48,401 nt of DNA from positions 1 to 48,401 of the forward strand of contig JABIFG010000345.1 of assembly GCA_018650795.1 (NCBI GenBank). The letters are read 5' to 3'. Made by a program: the position numbers and the translations under genes. The notes beneath the pieces are model-generated. The model searched no databases and was not told the origin of the DNA. It worked only from the letters and a program-made list of their open reading frames with translations. Origin of the DNA: Fidelibacterota bacterium (lineage in GTDB: Bacteria; Fidelibacterota; UBA8477; JABMPR01). Positions 34,597-44,178 of this stretch are shown here, in pieces. Each line of letters opens with the position of its first letter. Position 1 is the first letter of the stretch.

Positions 34597-35973
34597 ATGA
34601 AAAAATCTGACATCACCGGTAAAAACGTCACCATCCTGGGCAGCCAGCGCTCTGCCATGGGTGCCGCACGTTTACTCAGACATTTTGGAGCCAAAGTGCT
34701 CGTCAGTGAATTTGATGCAGATAAGTTTAGCGCTGATAAACGTCAGGTTCTGGCTGACATTGAAGCTGAATTTGAATTTGGCTACCACTCTCCTGATGTT
34801 CTGGCAAGTGATTTAGTAGTCGTCAGCCCCGGCATTCCGGAGAATGCTGATATTATTCAGAAAATTAGAAGTAAAAACATTCCCATTTATTCAGAAATTG
34901 AAATGACCTCCTGGTTCATTGAAGCACCAATTATTGCTGTTACCGGGTCTAATGGGAAGACAACCACTGTTAATCTTATCCATCACCTGCTCCAAACCGC
35001 AGGATACGATAGTTTCCTTGGTGGCAATGTAGGGGTGGCTGCTTCTGAAGTATTATTAGGTAGCCTGAAAAGAAGCTCAGATAAGCCTGTCTTTGTATTG
35101 GAAGTCAGCAGCTTCCAATTGGATAATATTGATACATTCAAACCGCAAGTCGCTGTTATTTTGAATCTCACACCAGACCATCTCGATCGATACGTCAGTC
35201 TGACCGCCTATTATGAGTCGAAATTAGGTATCCTCAATAACTTGGATGAAAATTGTACCGCTGTTCTCAACCGGGATGATCCAGAGCTGTCCAATCAGGA
35301 TATCAACGTCGATAACTCCCGATATTTTTCTGTTTCCAGTCCTTCTGGAGGAGATGCCATGTTGGCTGAGGGTATCCTCGGAATGATGCGGGAGGGTGAA
35401 TGGAGTCCCATATTACCTGCTAAAGCGCTCCCCCTTCCTGGCAAGCACAATTTGAGTAATGCCCTGGCTGCGATCGCTTCCGTTATGGATTTCATCAGTG
35501 ATCCCGAAATATTAGCCCAGGGTCTAATGACCTTTTCTGCAGTACCCCACAGAATTGAGTATGTGGGTAAAATCAATGGTATTCGTTGTTTCAATGACTC
35601 GAAGGCCACCAATATTGCCTCTACCGAGGTCGCCATTCACAGCTTCCCAGAACCCTTGTGGTTGATTCTTGGCGGTAAAGACAAGGGTGGTGATTTTTCA
35701 ACTCTAATCTCTCAACTTGAGGAATCCACACGGGAAGTTCTGCTGGTTGGAGCTGCCTCAGACATCATTGAGACCCAGATATCTCCAGCATTGCCGACGC
35801 GTAAGCTGGAAAACATCGAATCTGCCATCAATTATTGCCTTGAAAATGGTACAAATGGTGATGTGTTATTACTTTCCCCAGCCTGCGCCAGTTTTGACCA
35901 ATTTGAAAATTTTGAAGCCCGAGGTGATCACTTCCGCACCCTCATTCAGACTCATGAAGGGTGGTCAATGTGA
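34597..35973 (+). CDS. murD: UDP-MurNAc-L-alanine D-glutamate ligase MurD
   Basis: A 458-aa cytoplasmic ligase adding D-Glu to UDP-MurNAc-L-Ala. An N-terminal Rossmann-like domain (VTILGSQRSAMGAARLL), VVSPGIPENADII, the P-loop AVTGSNGKTTTVNLI, GGNVGVAAS, LEVSSFQLDNI, LNLTPDHLDRY, and the C-terminal FNDSKATNIAST and ILGGKDKGGDF blocks are all present. It starts one base after mraY and overlaps ftsW by 4 bp. Confidence 0.96.
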   Translation: MKKSDITGKNVTILGSQRSAMGAARLLRHFGAKVLVSEFDADKFSADKRQVLADIEAEFEFGYHSPDVLASDLVVVSPGIPENADIIQKIRSKNIPIYSEIEMTSWFIEAPIIAVTGSNGKTTTVNLIHHLLQTAGYDSFLGGNVGVAASEVLLGSLKRSSDKPVFVLEVSSFQLDNIDTFKPQVAVILNLTPDHLDRYVSLTAYYESKLGILNNLDENCTAVLNRDDPELSNQDINVDNSRYFSVSSPSGGDAMLAEGILGMMREGEWSPILPAKALPLPGKHNLSNALAAIASVMDFISDPEILAQGLMTFSAVPHRIEYVGKINGIRCFNDSKATNIASTEVAIHSFPEPLWLILGGKDKGGDFSTLISQLEESTREVLLVGAASDIIETQISPALPTRKLENIESAINYCLENGTNGDVLLLSPACASFDQFENFEARGDHFRTLIQTHEGWSM

Positions 35974-37094
35974 AACACTTCCATCTAGATAAAGTTCTGT
36001 TTTTCATAGTCATTATACTCTTTGTAGCTGGATCGGTTGTCATGTACTCGGCCTCTACCTCACAACATGCCGATTCATCACACTATCTAAAACGCCACCT
36101 CATGAATGGTACTATTGCGGTCATGTTGGGTATCGTTTTTTCCAGGTTCCCCCACCAATATTTCAAACATCTTCGCCACTTCATCCTCATCGGCATGTAT
36201 TTGCTGCTGATTGGTGTCTTGATCTATAGTAAGTCCATGGGTCTCAGGCATCCTGCCCGCTGGTTATATCTGGGCAGTTTTAGCTTCCAGGTTGCTGATT
36301 TTGTGCGTCTCGGGATGATCATATATATCTCGGATTATCTTCACCGCAATCAAGAAACCCTGACTGATTTTAAGAAAAGTGTATTGCCTGTCTTTTTAAT
36401 CGTCTCCAGTGTGGTTGCTCTCATAGCCATCCAGCCTGATCTCTCTTCTTCACTGATGATTATGATGCTATGCCTGATTTTGTTCTATCTCGGCAATATT
36501 CAAATCAGCCACATCTCAGCACTTCTGTCAGTTGGCTCTATCACCGCTCTCGTTTTTGCCTGGAGCAAACCATATATGTGGAAACGCATCATGACCTTTT
36601 TTAGCGATAATGTTGATGTAGCCAATGAAGGTTTTCAAGTACACCACTCTCTTATGGGTCTTGCTCATGGTGGTCTTGGTGGGGTTGGTTTGGGTAATAG
36701 TTATGTGAAAGATCTCTTTCTCCCAGAGCCACATACAGACTTTGTCTTTAGTATTCTCGGAGAGGAATTTGGATTCGTTGGTTCTTCCTTCTTCCTGCTA
36801 CTCTTTTTACTCCTGTTTTTGAGAGGATTGAGAATTGCCAGGAATTCTGCAGATTCTTTCAGCATGCTCCTTGCTATCGGCATCAGTTTTTCGCTCTTCA
36901 GTTTTGCCATGGTCAACATTGGAGTGGTCACTGGGTTTTTACCTACTACAGGTCTCCCTCTGCCCCTGATTTCATACGGAGGGTCCAATCTACTGGCTAC
37001 GGCTGTGATGCTGGGTATCCTGTTCAATATTTCCTCCAACAATGAATCGGGAAAAATTCTATCAGCCGAAAGGGTTTTAAACATTGACTTCTGA
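35970..37094 (+). CDS. ftsW: Septal peptidoglycan polymerase FtsW (SEDS family)
   Basis: About 374 aa, with about ten membrane helices. SEDS signatures: VMYSASTSQ after the first helix, LGSFSFQVADFVRLGMIIY, AIQPDLSSSLMIM with the catalytic-type aspartate, PHTDFVFSILGEEFGFVG, and TTGLPLPLISYGGSNLLAT near the C-terminus. FtsW polymerises lipid II glycan strands with FtsI at the septum. I chose GTG 35970 because it forms a GTGA overlap with the murD stop and has a GGTGG site five bases upstream; an in-frame GTG at 35961 lies on that site. Confidence 0.95.
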   Translation: MKHFHLDKVLFFIVIILFVAGSVVMYSASTSQHADSSHYLKRHLMNGTIAVMLGIVFSRFPHQYFKHLRHFILIGMYLLLIGVLIYSKSMGLRHPARWLYLGSFSFQVADFVRLGMIIYISDYLHRNQETLTDFKKSVLPVFLIVSSVVALIAIQPDLSSSLMIMMLCLILFYLGNIQISHISALLSVGSITALVFAWSKPYMWKRIMTFFSDNVDVANEGFQVHHSLMGLAHGGLGGVGLGNSYVKDLFLPEPHTDFVFSILGEEFGFVGSSFFLLLFLLLFLRGLRIARNSADSFSMLLAIGISFSLFSFAMVNIGVVTGFLPTTGLPLPLISYGGSNLLATAVMLGILFNISSNNESGKILSAERVLNIDF

Positions 37095-37098
37095 TAAC

Positions 37099-38226
37099 AT
37101 GTTGCGTGTTGCTTTTGCAGGTGGTGGAACGGGTGGTCATATCATCCCGGCTCTTGCTATTGCTGAAGGATTGCAGGAATGCGTTGCCAGAGAGAGTGCA
37201 TTTTCGGATGTCGAAGTCCTGTTCTTTGGTAGTGATTATGGCATGGAGACACGCCTCATCCCTGAAGCTGGATTTAAACTTGAAGCACTACCCATCCGTG
37301 GCTTATCCCGGTCAATATCCCTGGCAGGTCTCAAACAAAACTTTTTCCTGCCTGGACGTATGATCGCATCAATTATCAAAGCCAATAAAGCATTACGTGC
37401 TTTTAATCCGCACATTACTGTGGGCACAGGTGGCTATGCCAGTGCAGTACCAGTTCGTCAATCCCTGAGAAACAATATTCCAATAGTGCTTCAGGAACAG
37501 AATAGCTACCCAGGCATGGTTACGCGTCTTTTTGCACCCAAAGCGAAACAGGTATTCCTGACCTATGCAGATGCTAAAAATCACCTCAAAGGGTCCCAAA
37601 CCGTTTTGACGGGTAATCCAATTCGCAATATGGGTAATTCTTCAGATCGAATTGAAGCAGCAGAATTGTTTGGATTAGATCCTGAGCTACCGACTCTCTT
37701 TATTCTGGGTGGATCGCAAGGTGCTCGAGCAATCAATCGCCATTTTGTTGATCGTATATCCAAATATCTCGAAAAGTTGGGGATGCAAGTCCTGTGGCAA
37801 ACAGGTAGGGCTGATTTTGAATTTTGCCAGAAGCAGATTGGTACTAATCCTCGCATCGTCCTCAAACCATTTATCAAAGAGATGGATCAGGCCTATTCAA
37901 TAGCGGATCTGATGGTCTGCCGAGCAGGTGCCATGACCCTGACGGAGATAAATCACTATGGACTGCCGTCCATTCTGATTCCACTGCCCAGTGCAGCTGC
38001 CAATCATCAGGAATTTAATGCAAGAAGTCAGGAGAAAGCCGGAGCTGCCAGAGTTATGCTTGAGTCGGAACTGGCCGAAGGCGCATTTCTGCCTCTGCTC
38101 ACGGACATTTTTACCAATAAAGAGAAATTGACTAGCATGGCTCAAGCTTCAGCGACACTGAAACGTCCTCAGGCTACCCAAGAAATTTGCGATAGCATCA
38201 TAAGAATTGCGAGTACCTGTGCTTAA
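37099..38226 (+). CDS. murG: Lipid II synthase MurG (GlcNAc transferase)
   Basis: About 375 aa. A GT-B-fold glycosyltransferase that adds GlcNAc to lipid I at the inner face of the membrane. Motifs: FAGGGTGGHIIPALAIAEGL right at the N-terminus, GTGGYASAVP, VLQEQNSYPGMVTRLFA, GNPIRNM, LFILGGSQGARAIN, and the C-terminal nucleotide-binding segment CRAGAMTLTEINHYGLPSIL with PLPSAAANHQEFNA. The ATG lies 4 bp after the ftsW stop; a TTG at 37084 is less likely. The end overlaps the murC start by 8 bp. Confidence 0.96.
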   Translation: MLRVAFAGGGTGGHIIPALAIAEGLQECVARESAFSDVEVLFFGSDYGMETRLIPEAGFKLEALPIRGLSRSISLAGLKQNFFLPGRMIASIIKANKALRAFNPHITVGTGGYASAVPVRQSLRNNIPIVLQEQNSYPGMVTRLFAPKAKQVFLTYADAKNHLKGSQTVLTGNPIRNMGNSSDRIEAAELFGLDPELPTLFILGGSQGARAINRHFVDRISKYLEKLGMQVLWQTGRADFEFCQKQIGTNPRIVLKPFIKEMDQAYSIADLMVCRAGAMTLTEINHYGLPSILIPLPSAAANHQEFNARSQEKAGAARVMLESELAEGAFLPLLTDIFTNKEKLTSMAQASATLKRPQATQEICDSIIRIASTCA

Positions 38227-39580
38227 GTCAGCTCAACACATACATTTTGTCGGTATTGGCGGCATCGGGATGAGTGCTCTGGCATTGCTGTTAAAGCAAC
38301 AGGGTAAACAGGTATCCGGTTCAGATCAAATGGATAGTGATTTGCTCAATTCACTCCGGAAAGCTGATATTCAAGTTCATATCGGTCATGCTGCGAACCA
38401 CGCCGAGTCAGCTGATCTTGTGGTATACTCAAGTGCTGTTAAACCTGATAATCCGGAACGGCATTATGCTGAAGCACATGGAATTCCAGAAATTCGAAGA
38501 GCTGAGTTGCTGGGACAAATCGCACAGTCCTATCAACAGACTCTTGCAATTGCTGGTACCCATGGGAAAACAACTACCACAGGTATGTGTGGTCAGATTT
38601 TAATTACTGCAGGACTCGAGCCAAGTATCCTGGTGGGTGGAATTCTGCCTGATTTAAGCTCAAATCTCCGGCTCGGCAAACAGAATTACATCGTTGTGGA
38701 AGCTGACGAATACGACCGTTCCTTTTTGGCTCTTAAGCCTACTCAGATCATTGTCACAACACTGGAAGCTGATCATCTGGATATATACAAAGATTTACAG
38801 GATGTACGCGACACCTTTCTTCAGTTTATCTCAAAGCTGGATGATTCAGGTCTGCTGGTCTTACAGGGTGATGATTCAGAATTGCTTCATCTCGCCAGCC
38901 GCAGCCCCCACCCGGTGGTTAGCTATGGTCTAACAAACATGCCTGACTATCAGGCTATCGATATTGAAGTAAATAGCTTCACCAGCAAATTTACCATCGT
39001 CAAGAATGGTAAGAAAATGGGTGACATTCTACTCAATATGCCTGGTGATCACAATGTCATGAATGCCCTGGGTGCTTGTGCATTAACACATCAGATGGGT
39101 ATTGATTTCAAACACATCAAAGCTGGACTTGAATCCTTTCATGGTGTAGAGCGCCGCTTCCAACTCAAGGGCACAAAAAATGGTGTCCAATTTGTTGATG
39201 ATTATGCCCATCACCCTTCAGAATTAGAAGCCACTTTATTGGCAGCTCGAAGTGGTTGGGGAAGCTCCAGGATAATTGCTGTATTTCAACCTCATTTGTA
39301 TTCCAGAACCAAAGATTTTGCCAAAGAATTTGCAGCCGCGCTCCAAATCGCAGATATTGCCATACTTACAAATATTTATCCTGCCCGAGAGCTGCCCATA
39401 CCAGGTGTAAGCTCCGAGTTGATCCTGAATTCAGGAACCGCTAAGATTCAACTCCTCCCTACGATCGAAGATGTGTATGCATTCTTAAGCCCGAAATTAC
39501 AAAGCGATGACCTGGTCATCACCATGGGTGCCGGTGACATATGGAAACTTCACGATCTTTTCCTCAAGAAAGCTAAATAA
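38219..39580 (+). CDS. murC: UDP-MurNAc L-alanine ligase MurC
   Basis: About 453 aa. A cytoplasmic ligase adding L-Ala to UDP-MurNAc, the first peptide step. Motifs: HFVGIGGIGMSALALLL at the N-terminus, P-loop IAGTHGKTTTTGMCG, VVEADEYDRSFL, TTLEADHLDIY, and GVERRFQLKG followed by VDDYAHHPSELEATL. I chose GTG 38219 because it places the start at the usual distance from the glycine-rich loop; an in-frame TTG at 38207 is possible. murB and ddl, which often follow murC, are absent; ftsQ begins directly after the stop. Confidence 0.95.
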   Translation: MLKSAQHIHFVGIGGIGMSALALLLKQQGKQVSGSDQMDSDLLNSLRKADIQVHIGHAANHAESADLVVYSSAVKPDNPERHYAEAHGIPEIRRAELLGQIAQSYQQTLAIAGTHGKTTTTGMCGQILITAGLEPSILVGGILPDLSSNLRLGKQNYIVVEADEYDRSFLALKPTQIIVTTLEADHLDIYKDLQDVRDTFLQFISKLDDSGLLVLQGDDSELLHLASRSPHPVVSYGLTNMPDYQAIDIEVNSFTSKFTIVKNGKKMGDILLNMPGDHNVMNALGACALTHQMGIDFKHIKAGLESFHGVERRFQLKGTKNGVQFVDDYAHHPSELEATLLAARSGWGSSRIIAVFQPHLYSRTKDFAKEFAAALQIADIAILTNIYPARELPIPGVSSELILNSGTAKIQLLPTIEDVYAFLSPKLQSDDLVITMGAGDIWKLHDLFLKKAK

Positions 39581-40354
39581 GTGGCCCGGTCATCAACATA
39601 TACAATTACCCCCCTTAGCTGGGCGTTTTCAGCAGGACTGTTGGTCATTGTATTGCTACTTGGTTTCTTAAGCGTGGCATATGCCAGCTTGCTCAGAAGT
39701 GATGAGGTTGAAACCATCAATCTGTATGGCCAGCGAACCATGAGCCCGGAAAGGGTTAAGAGCCTCACTGAAGTTTACCTCGGTAGTTCACTTATGCAGC
39801 TTGATCTCAATGCAATTCAGGAAAGTTTTCTGGATTATCCACTTATCCGCAGCGCAAAAGCAACTCGGAACTACCCCCATTCCCTGGATATCTATCTATA
39901 TGATGTGCTGCCAGTGGCATATATAGCCATTCAAGATATAATGACCCTTGACGAAAAGAGCATACTACTGCCCTTACCTGACAAGGGGATGCTGTATAAT
40001 TTACCCATTATCACTGGAATCAATGTGGATGTACCGGCCTCAGATATTGGTCAGATCATACCAGATGAAACCGTGCAGATGTTGGTCAACTTTCTCAAAA
40101 AGATTCGCAAGGAACATCAAGGCATATATCTCGACATATCCGAGATATCCTATGACAGGCGTGGTATCAAATTGATTTCTGCCACACATGGAACCACCGT
40201 GTTACTGGGTAACGAAGATGATGCAATCGTAAACAGCATCATTCTGGAGAAATTTATATCCGAAGAATCAGATTCAGGGATCATTAGTCCCTATCAGTAT
40301 ATCGATCTGCGATTTGATCGTCAGGTCATCGTAAAGGAGCGAAAATCACGATGA
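39581..40354 (+). CDS. ftsQ: Cell division protein FtsQ/DivIB
   Basis: A 257-aa bitopic protein: short cytoplasmic tail, one membrane helix (about residues 14-36), then a POTRA domain (VETINLYGQRTMSPERVKSL to about residue 110) and a beta domain. It bridges the cytosolic and periplasmic halves of the divisome and binds FtsL. Sequence conservation is low in this family; the topology, the POTRA-like segment and the position between murC and ftsA make the call safe. The GTG start follows the murC TAA with no gap, and the stop overlaps ftsA (ATGA). Confidence 0.9.
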   Translation: MARSSTYTITPLSWAFSAGLLVIVLLLGFLSVAYASLLRSDEVETINLYGQRTMSPERVKSLTEVYLGSSLMQLDLNAIQESFLDYPLIRSAKATRNYPHSLDIYLYDVLPVAYIAIQDIMTLDEKSILLPLPDKGMLYNLPIITGINVDVPASDIGQIIPDETVQMLVNFLKKIRKEHQGIYLDISEISYDRRGIKLISATHGTTVLLGNEDDAIVNSIILEKFISEESDSGIISPYQYIDLRFDRQVIVKERKSR

Positions 40355-41601
40355 ACAGCCGTGGAATATACGTAGCCGTAGACATAGGAACCTCGAAGGT
40401 ATGTGCAATTGCAGCTGAACCCGATCACGAAGACGTTCTCAAGGTTGTCGGTCTCAGCATCGCACCCTCAACAGGTCTTCGCCGTGGAACCATTGTTGAC
40501 ATCGAAGCCACAGCCAAAGCTATACGAACGGCCCTGGATGATATTGAAGCGCATGCTGGCATAAAAGCAGGGCAAGTCACAGTAGGTATTGCTGGAGAAC
40601 ATATCACCAGTTTAAATGCAACTGGGGTTATTGGCATTGCCGATTTATCAAATCGAGTACTTGAACAAGAATTAAAGATTTCCGAGGAAGATGTTGAGCG
40701 AGTCATCGAATCAGCTAAAGCAGTGGGTCTTCCCAATGGTCGTAGAATTATCCATGTAATTCCACAACAATTTACTGTAGATGATGAAGCTGGCCTGAGA
40801 AACCCTGTGGGCATGACCGGTCGTCGACTGGAAGCACAGGTGCATCTTGTCACCTCAGCCACAGCAAGTACTAAGAATATTATCACAGCCATCCGCCAGG
40901 CCGACTGCCAGGTAAAAGATTTTGTCCTGGAGCCCATTGCCTCTGCCCAATCTGTTCTGACCGAAGAGGAAAAGAAAATTGGTGTCGGTCTCATCGATAT
41001 CGGAGCTGGCACTACCGACGCTATCGTCATATCAAAATTTGGTGTTGAACATACTGTTTCCCTCCCCTTTGGCGGGAACCAGGTCACTTCAGACATAGCA
41101 GGCATCCTACGTATTACCGAAGAGCAGGCTGATGAGCTCAAACTCAAATTTGGTCATTGCTTCACCGCTGAAACAGAAGTTGATAAGGTTTTTGATGTAA
41201 AAGGTGTGGGAGGTCGTCAGGATCGCAATATCAATGAGTCCGAATTCTCAATGTATATCGAAGCGCGCATGGACGAAACTTTGAGGATGGTCAAAGCCAA
41301 CCTGGAAGAAAATGGCATGATGAAGCATTTGAACTCAGGTTTGGTATTTACTGGAGGTGGATCGAACATTCCTGGCATTATTCCCCTGGCCAAGCGTGTT
41401 TTCAATCTTCCTGTGCGCCTTGGGAACCCCATCGGCTTTATAGACACAACAGAAAAGGTTGATAGTCCTGAATACGCTACGGCCACAGGCCTGATCGCCT
41501 ATGCTGCAAAATTTCAATCAGAAGAGACGAGTCGATATGAGACGGGTACACTCGCTCGAATGTTTAAGAGAATAACTGATTTTTTTCAGAATAATTTTTA
41601 A
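40351..41601 (+). CDS. ftsA: Cell division protein FtsA
   Basis: A 416-aa actin-like ATPase that anchors FtsZ to the membrane and recruits later divisome proteins. Phosphate-1 motif AVDIGTSKVCAIA near the N-terminus, the 1C-domain segment VTVGIAGEHITSLNATGVIG, phosphate-2 GLIDIGAGTTDAIVIS and adenosine motif GLVFTGGGSNIPGI are all visible. The last 18 residues (TLARMFKRITDFFQNNF region) form an amphipathic membrane-targeting helix. It overlaps ftsQ by 4 bp and lies 33 bp before ftsZ. Confidence 0.96.
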   Translation: MNSRGIYVAVDIGTSKVCAIAAEPDHEDVLKVVGLSIAPSTGLRRGTIVDIEATAKAIRTALDDIEAHAGIKAGQVTVGIAGEHITSLNATGVIGIADLSNRVLEQELKISEEDVERVIESAKAVGLPNGRRIIHVIPQQFTVDDEAGLRNPVGMTGRRLEAQVHLVTSATASTKNIITAIRQADCQVKDFVLEPIASAQSVLTEEEKKIGVGLIDIGAGTTDAIVISKFGVEHTVSLPFGGNQVTSDIAGILRITEEQADELKLKFGHCFTAETEVDKVFDVKGVGGRQDRNINESEFSMYIEARMDETLRMVKANLEENGMMKHLNSGLVFTGGGSNIPGIIPLAKRVFNLPVRLGNPIGFIDTTEKVDSPEYATATGLIAYAAKFQSEETSRYETGTLARMFKRITDFFQNNF

Positions 41602-41634
41602 TAGGAAAACACATCCAAAACGGAGGATACTAAC

Positions 41635-42876
41635 ATGTTATTTGAATTTGACAGCTTAAAAGAACAGAAAGCTCGGATCCGGGTTATCGGTATTGGTGGT
41701 GCAGGTAGTAATGCCATCGATCGCATGGTTGACTCAGAGCTTACCGGTGTGGAATTTATTGCCGTTAATACTGATGCTCAGGCATTGGATAACAGCAAAG
41801 CTGACGTCAAAATCCAGATTGGTAAGACCATTACCAAGGGTCTTGGTGCTGGTGCCAAACTTCACGTTGGTGAAGCCGCGGCTGAAGAAGATGCACAGGC
41901 CATCGCTGCAGCCCTGGATGGATCTGATCTGGTATTTGTCACTGCAGGTATGGGTGGAGGCACAGGCACAGGTGCAGCTCCAGTAGTTTCACGCATTTCT
42001 AAGGAAATTGGTGCCTTAACTATCGGGATCGTCACCACACCTTTTCGGTGTGAAGGTCCACAAAGATCCAAACGAGGTAAAGAAGGTGTTGATAATCTAC
42101 GTCAGTACCTCGATACCCTTATCGTTATTCCAAATCAACGATTACTATCTATCGTTGAGAGAACCACCACGATGGTCGATGCCTTTCTGGAGGCAGATTC
42201 AGTATTGCTCCAGGCAACCCGCGGTATTTCTGACTTGATCAATGTTCCTGGCCTTATCAATTTGGACTATGCAGACGTTAAAACGACCATGGAAGGGATG
42301 GGAGATGCCATCATGGGCACTGGCATAGCTTCCGGTGAGGAACGCGCTGTATTGGCCGCTACGACCGCCATATCATCACCTCTGCTGGACGATACTAATA
42401 TTAATGGAGCTCAAGGTTTGCTCATCAATATTACCGGTGGTCCAAACATGTCACTGTTTGAAGTTGATGAGGCTGCAAATCTTATTTTTGAAGAAGTCGG
42501 TGAGCAGGCCAATATCATTATGGGTGCCGTAATTGATGAGACGATGGGTGAAGATCTCAGAGTGACTGTAATAGCTACAGGATTTCATCACGATTCTGAT
42601 CTTAAATTTGACAGAAAAGAAACTCAACCAGCCCGAGTATATCGTCCAACAACCCCTGTGGGTGAAGCTAAACCGAAAGAAGAGATCATAATTGAAGCTC
42701 CTGTACAGGATTTTGAGGAGCCAATGATCGCCCCTCGTTTGGATTCCCAGGAGGATCGTGAGAAATTGGAAGTTCCAACATTCGAACGTCAGCAATCAGA
42801 AGATGTGATCATGCATTTTAGTGATGATCTTTCGGTGCCGACGTATATCCGACGTCAAGAGGGCATGTCTCTCTAA
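41635..42876 (+). CDS. ftsZ: Cell division protein FtsZ
   Basis: A 413-aa tubulin-like GTPase forming the division ring. Motifs: [15 protein letters not shown] at about residues 17-31, GTP-binding GMGGGTGTG at 105-113, [14 protein letters not shown], and the synergy-loop region [16 protein letters not shown] variable linker (about 320-385) leads to a conserved tail, SVPTYIRRQ, matching the motif that binds FtsA and other partners. A strong GGAGGA site precedes the ATG. It is the last gene of the dcw cluster and is followed by several hairpins. Confidence 0.97.
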   Translation: MLFEFDSLKEQKARIRVIGIGGAGSNAIDRMVDSELTGVEFIAVNTDAQALDNSKADVKIQIGKTITKGLGAGAKLHVGEAAAEEDAQAIAAALDGSDLVFVTAGMGGGTGTGAAPVVSRISKEIGALTIGIVTTPFRCEGPQRSKRGKEGVDNLRQYLDTLIVIPNQRLLSIVERTTTMVDAFLEADSVLLQATRGISDLINVPGLINLDYADVKTTMEGMGDAIMGTGIASGEERAVLAATTAISSPLLDDTNINGAQGLLINITGGPNMSLFEVDEAANLIFEEVGEQANIIMGAVIDETMGEDLRVTVIATGFHHDSDLKFDRKETQPARVYRPTTPVGEAKPKEEIIIEAPVQDFEEPMIAPRLDSQEDREKLEVPTFERQQSEDVIMHFSDDLSVPTYIRRQEGMSL

Positions 42877-42884
42877 AACGTTAC

Positions 42885-42941
42885 TGATCTTCGGATCAAT
42901 TAACCCGTTTATTCGGGTCAACACCCCCGCCAGGTCGGGGT
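42885..42941 (+). repeat. Three consecutive hairpins after ftsZ
   Basis: TGATC-TTCG-GATCA (42885-42898) has a very stable C(UUCG)G tetraloop. ACCCG/CGGGT (42903-42918) and ACCCC/GGGGT (42923-42941) follow at short intervals. None has a T-run, so they may protect or process the ftsZ mRNA end rather than terminate it. Confidence 0.6.
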
Positions 42942-42962
42942 CCCACATCCTCCGTTTCCCGT

Positions 42963-42992
42963 AAGCCCTGTTCTCCTGGGAGCAGGGCTTTT
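42963..42992 (+). terminator. Intrinsic terminator of the dcw cluster
   Basis: AAGCCCTG (42963-42970) pairs with CAGGGCTT (42983-42990), with an inner CTCC/GGAG pairing in the loop, then a short T stretch ending at 42992. It is the fourth hairpin after ftsZ and the only one with a terminator-like tail. Confidence 0.75.
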
Positions 42993-43127
42993 CCCGACTC
43001 AATTATTACTGCACCAAAATAAATTCCCGTTCGGTTAATATGTTCTACTTACATATTTTGGAATCGTATTTCTTGTGACAATACTAAGAACGTCCTAGTT
43101 TCAAGCCTTGAAAGGAGATCAAATCTC

Positions 43128-43580
43128 ATGCTTAAAACACTTCACATCCTCGGAGTTGTCCTCTTCCTGGGAAATATCATAATCAGTTTCGTCTGGCGAC
43201 TGCTTGCACAAAGAATAGATGATAAAGCTGTACACAAATTCTCAATCAAATTGATCCAGAGAACCGATTTTATATTCATGGTGCCTGGTGTTATTATCAT
43301 CGGCGTTACCGGTCATATGTTAGCCCCAGCACTCGGTGGGATCGGAGCACACCCCTGGATTTATCATAGTTATGCCTTGCTTACGCTCTCAGTTCTCATC
43401 TGGGTTGCTGGCTTGCTTCCTATCCAAAGAAAACAGATGCGCCTCATTGATGAATCCCACTCCTTGAAGGAAGCGGGTGTAAGATATAAAGCACTGAACC
43501 GATGGTGGTCCATTCTAGGAGCCATCGCTACTGTTCTCCCCCTCATTGCGCTTTATCTCATGGTGGTACGTCCTGAATAA
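43128..43580 (+). CDS. DUF2269-family integral membrane protein
   Basis: A 150-aa protein with four predicted membrane helices (about residues 3-22, 45-66, 78-100, 126-147). The layout and segments such as LKTLHILGVVLFLGNII and MVPGVIIIGVTGHMLAP match the DUF2269 group of small membrane proteins of unknown function. An AAGGAGA site precedes the ATG. It lies 251 bp after ftsZ, beyond the terminator, and 10 bp before a DHFR-fold reductase, with which it is probably co-transcribed. Confidence 0.72.
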   Translation: MLKTLHILGVVLFLGNIIISFVWRLLAQRIDDKAVHKFSIKLIQRTDFIFMVPGVIIIGVTGHMLAPALGGIGAHPWIYHSYALLTLSVLIWVAGLLPIQRKQMRLIDESHSLKEAGVRYKALNRWWSILGAIATVLPLIALYLMVVRPE

Positions 43581-43590
43581 AGATGCCACA

Positions 43591-44136
43591 ATGAAGACTA
43601 CCGTTTTTATGGCCACCAGTTTGGATGGCTTTATCGCTGATGAAAATGGTGGTGTGGGTTGGCTCAATGAGCTACCCACTCCTGAAGATAAATCAGAAGA
43701 TTTCGGTTTTTCTGCCCTGATGCAATCTGTAGATAGATTGGTCATGGGGCGCAATACATTCAATCTAGTGCTTGAGTTTGGGAGCTGGCCGTATGGTGAC
43801 CTGGCTGTGACAGTACTATCCCATCAAGCTCCACCAGATGCACTTCCCCCAGATGCTACCGTGAATTTTACTGCGGGTTCTCCAGATGCATTAGTCAAAC
43901 TGTTTGAGTCCTTGGGTGATAAACATATTTATCTGGATGGTGGTAATGTTGTTCAACAATTTCTCGCTGCTGGGTTGATTGATGAGATCATCCTCACCCA
44001 GGTGCCTGCGGTGCTTGGTAAGGGTATCAGCCTGTTTAAGAAGCCACTGGATGAAAAATTCTGGAAAGTGGACCGCGTAACCCATTACGCCAATGGATTC
44101 ACCCAAACACGCCTCATAAATAAAAGAGTCAGATGA
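43591..44136 (+). CDS. RibD C-terminal/DHFR-fold family reductase
   Basis: A 181-aa protein of the dihydrofolate reductase superfamily (RibD C-terminal/YwjB-like). It opens with VFMATSLDGFIADENGGVGW, contains VDRLVMGRNTFNLVL near residue 50, KHIYLDGGNVVQQFLAAGLI near 112-131, and DEIILTQVPAVLGKGISLF, as in NADPH-binding members. The natural substrate is unknown; it is probably not the cell's main dihydrofolate reductase. I chose ATG 43591; the in-frame ATG at 43546 overlaps the upstream gene and adds residues not typical of the family. Confidence 0.82.
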   Translation: MKTTVFMATSLDGFIADENGGVGWLNELPTPEDKSEDFGFSALMQSVDRLVMGRNTFNLVLEFGSWPYGDLAVTVLSHQAPPDALPPDATVNFTAGSPDALVKLFESLGDKHIYLDGGNVVQQFLAAGLIDEIILTQVPAVLGKGISLFKKPLDEKFWKVDRVTHYANGFTQTRLINKRVR

Positions 44137-44150
44137 TTAATCTGACTCTT
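44124..44150. terminator. Hairpin between convergent genes
   Basis: AAGAGTCAGA (44124-44133) pairs with TCTGACTCTT (44141-44150) around a TGATTAA loop that holds the reductase stop codon. On the minus strand the stem is followed by TTTA, so it may serve mainly the aminotransferase transcript. Confidence 0.6.
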
Positions 44151-44178
44151 CATGATTCTACTTAACTTTGCTATTTCT

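Noticed and set aside
40425-41147. Long antisense reading frame (240 codons) opposite ftsA
   Set aside because: It is a Ser/Arg/Met-rich shadow of the ftsA coding frame, with no recognisable domain or ribosome site.
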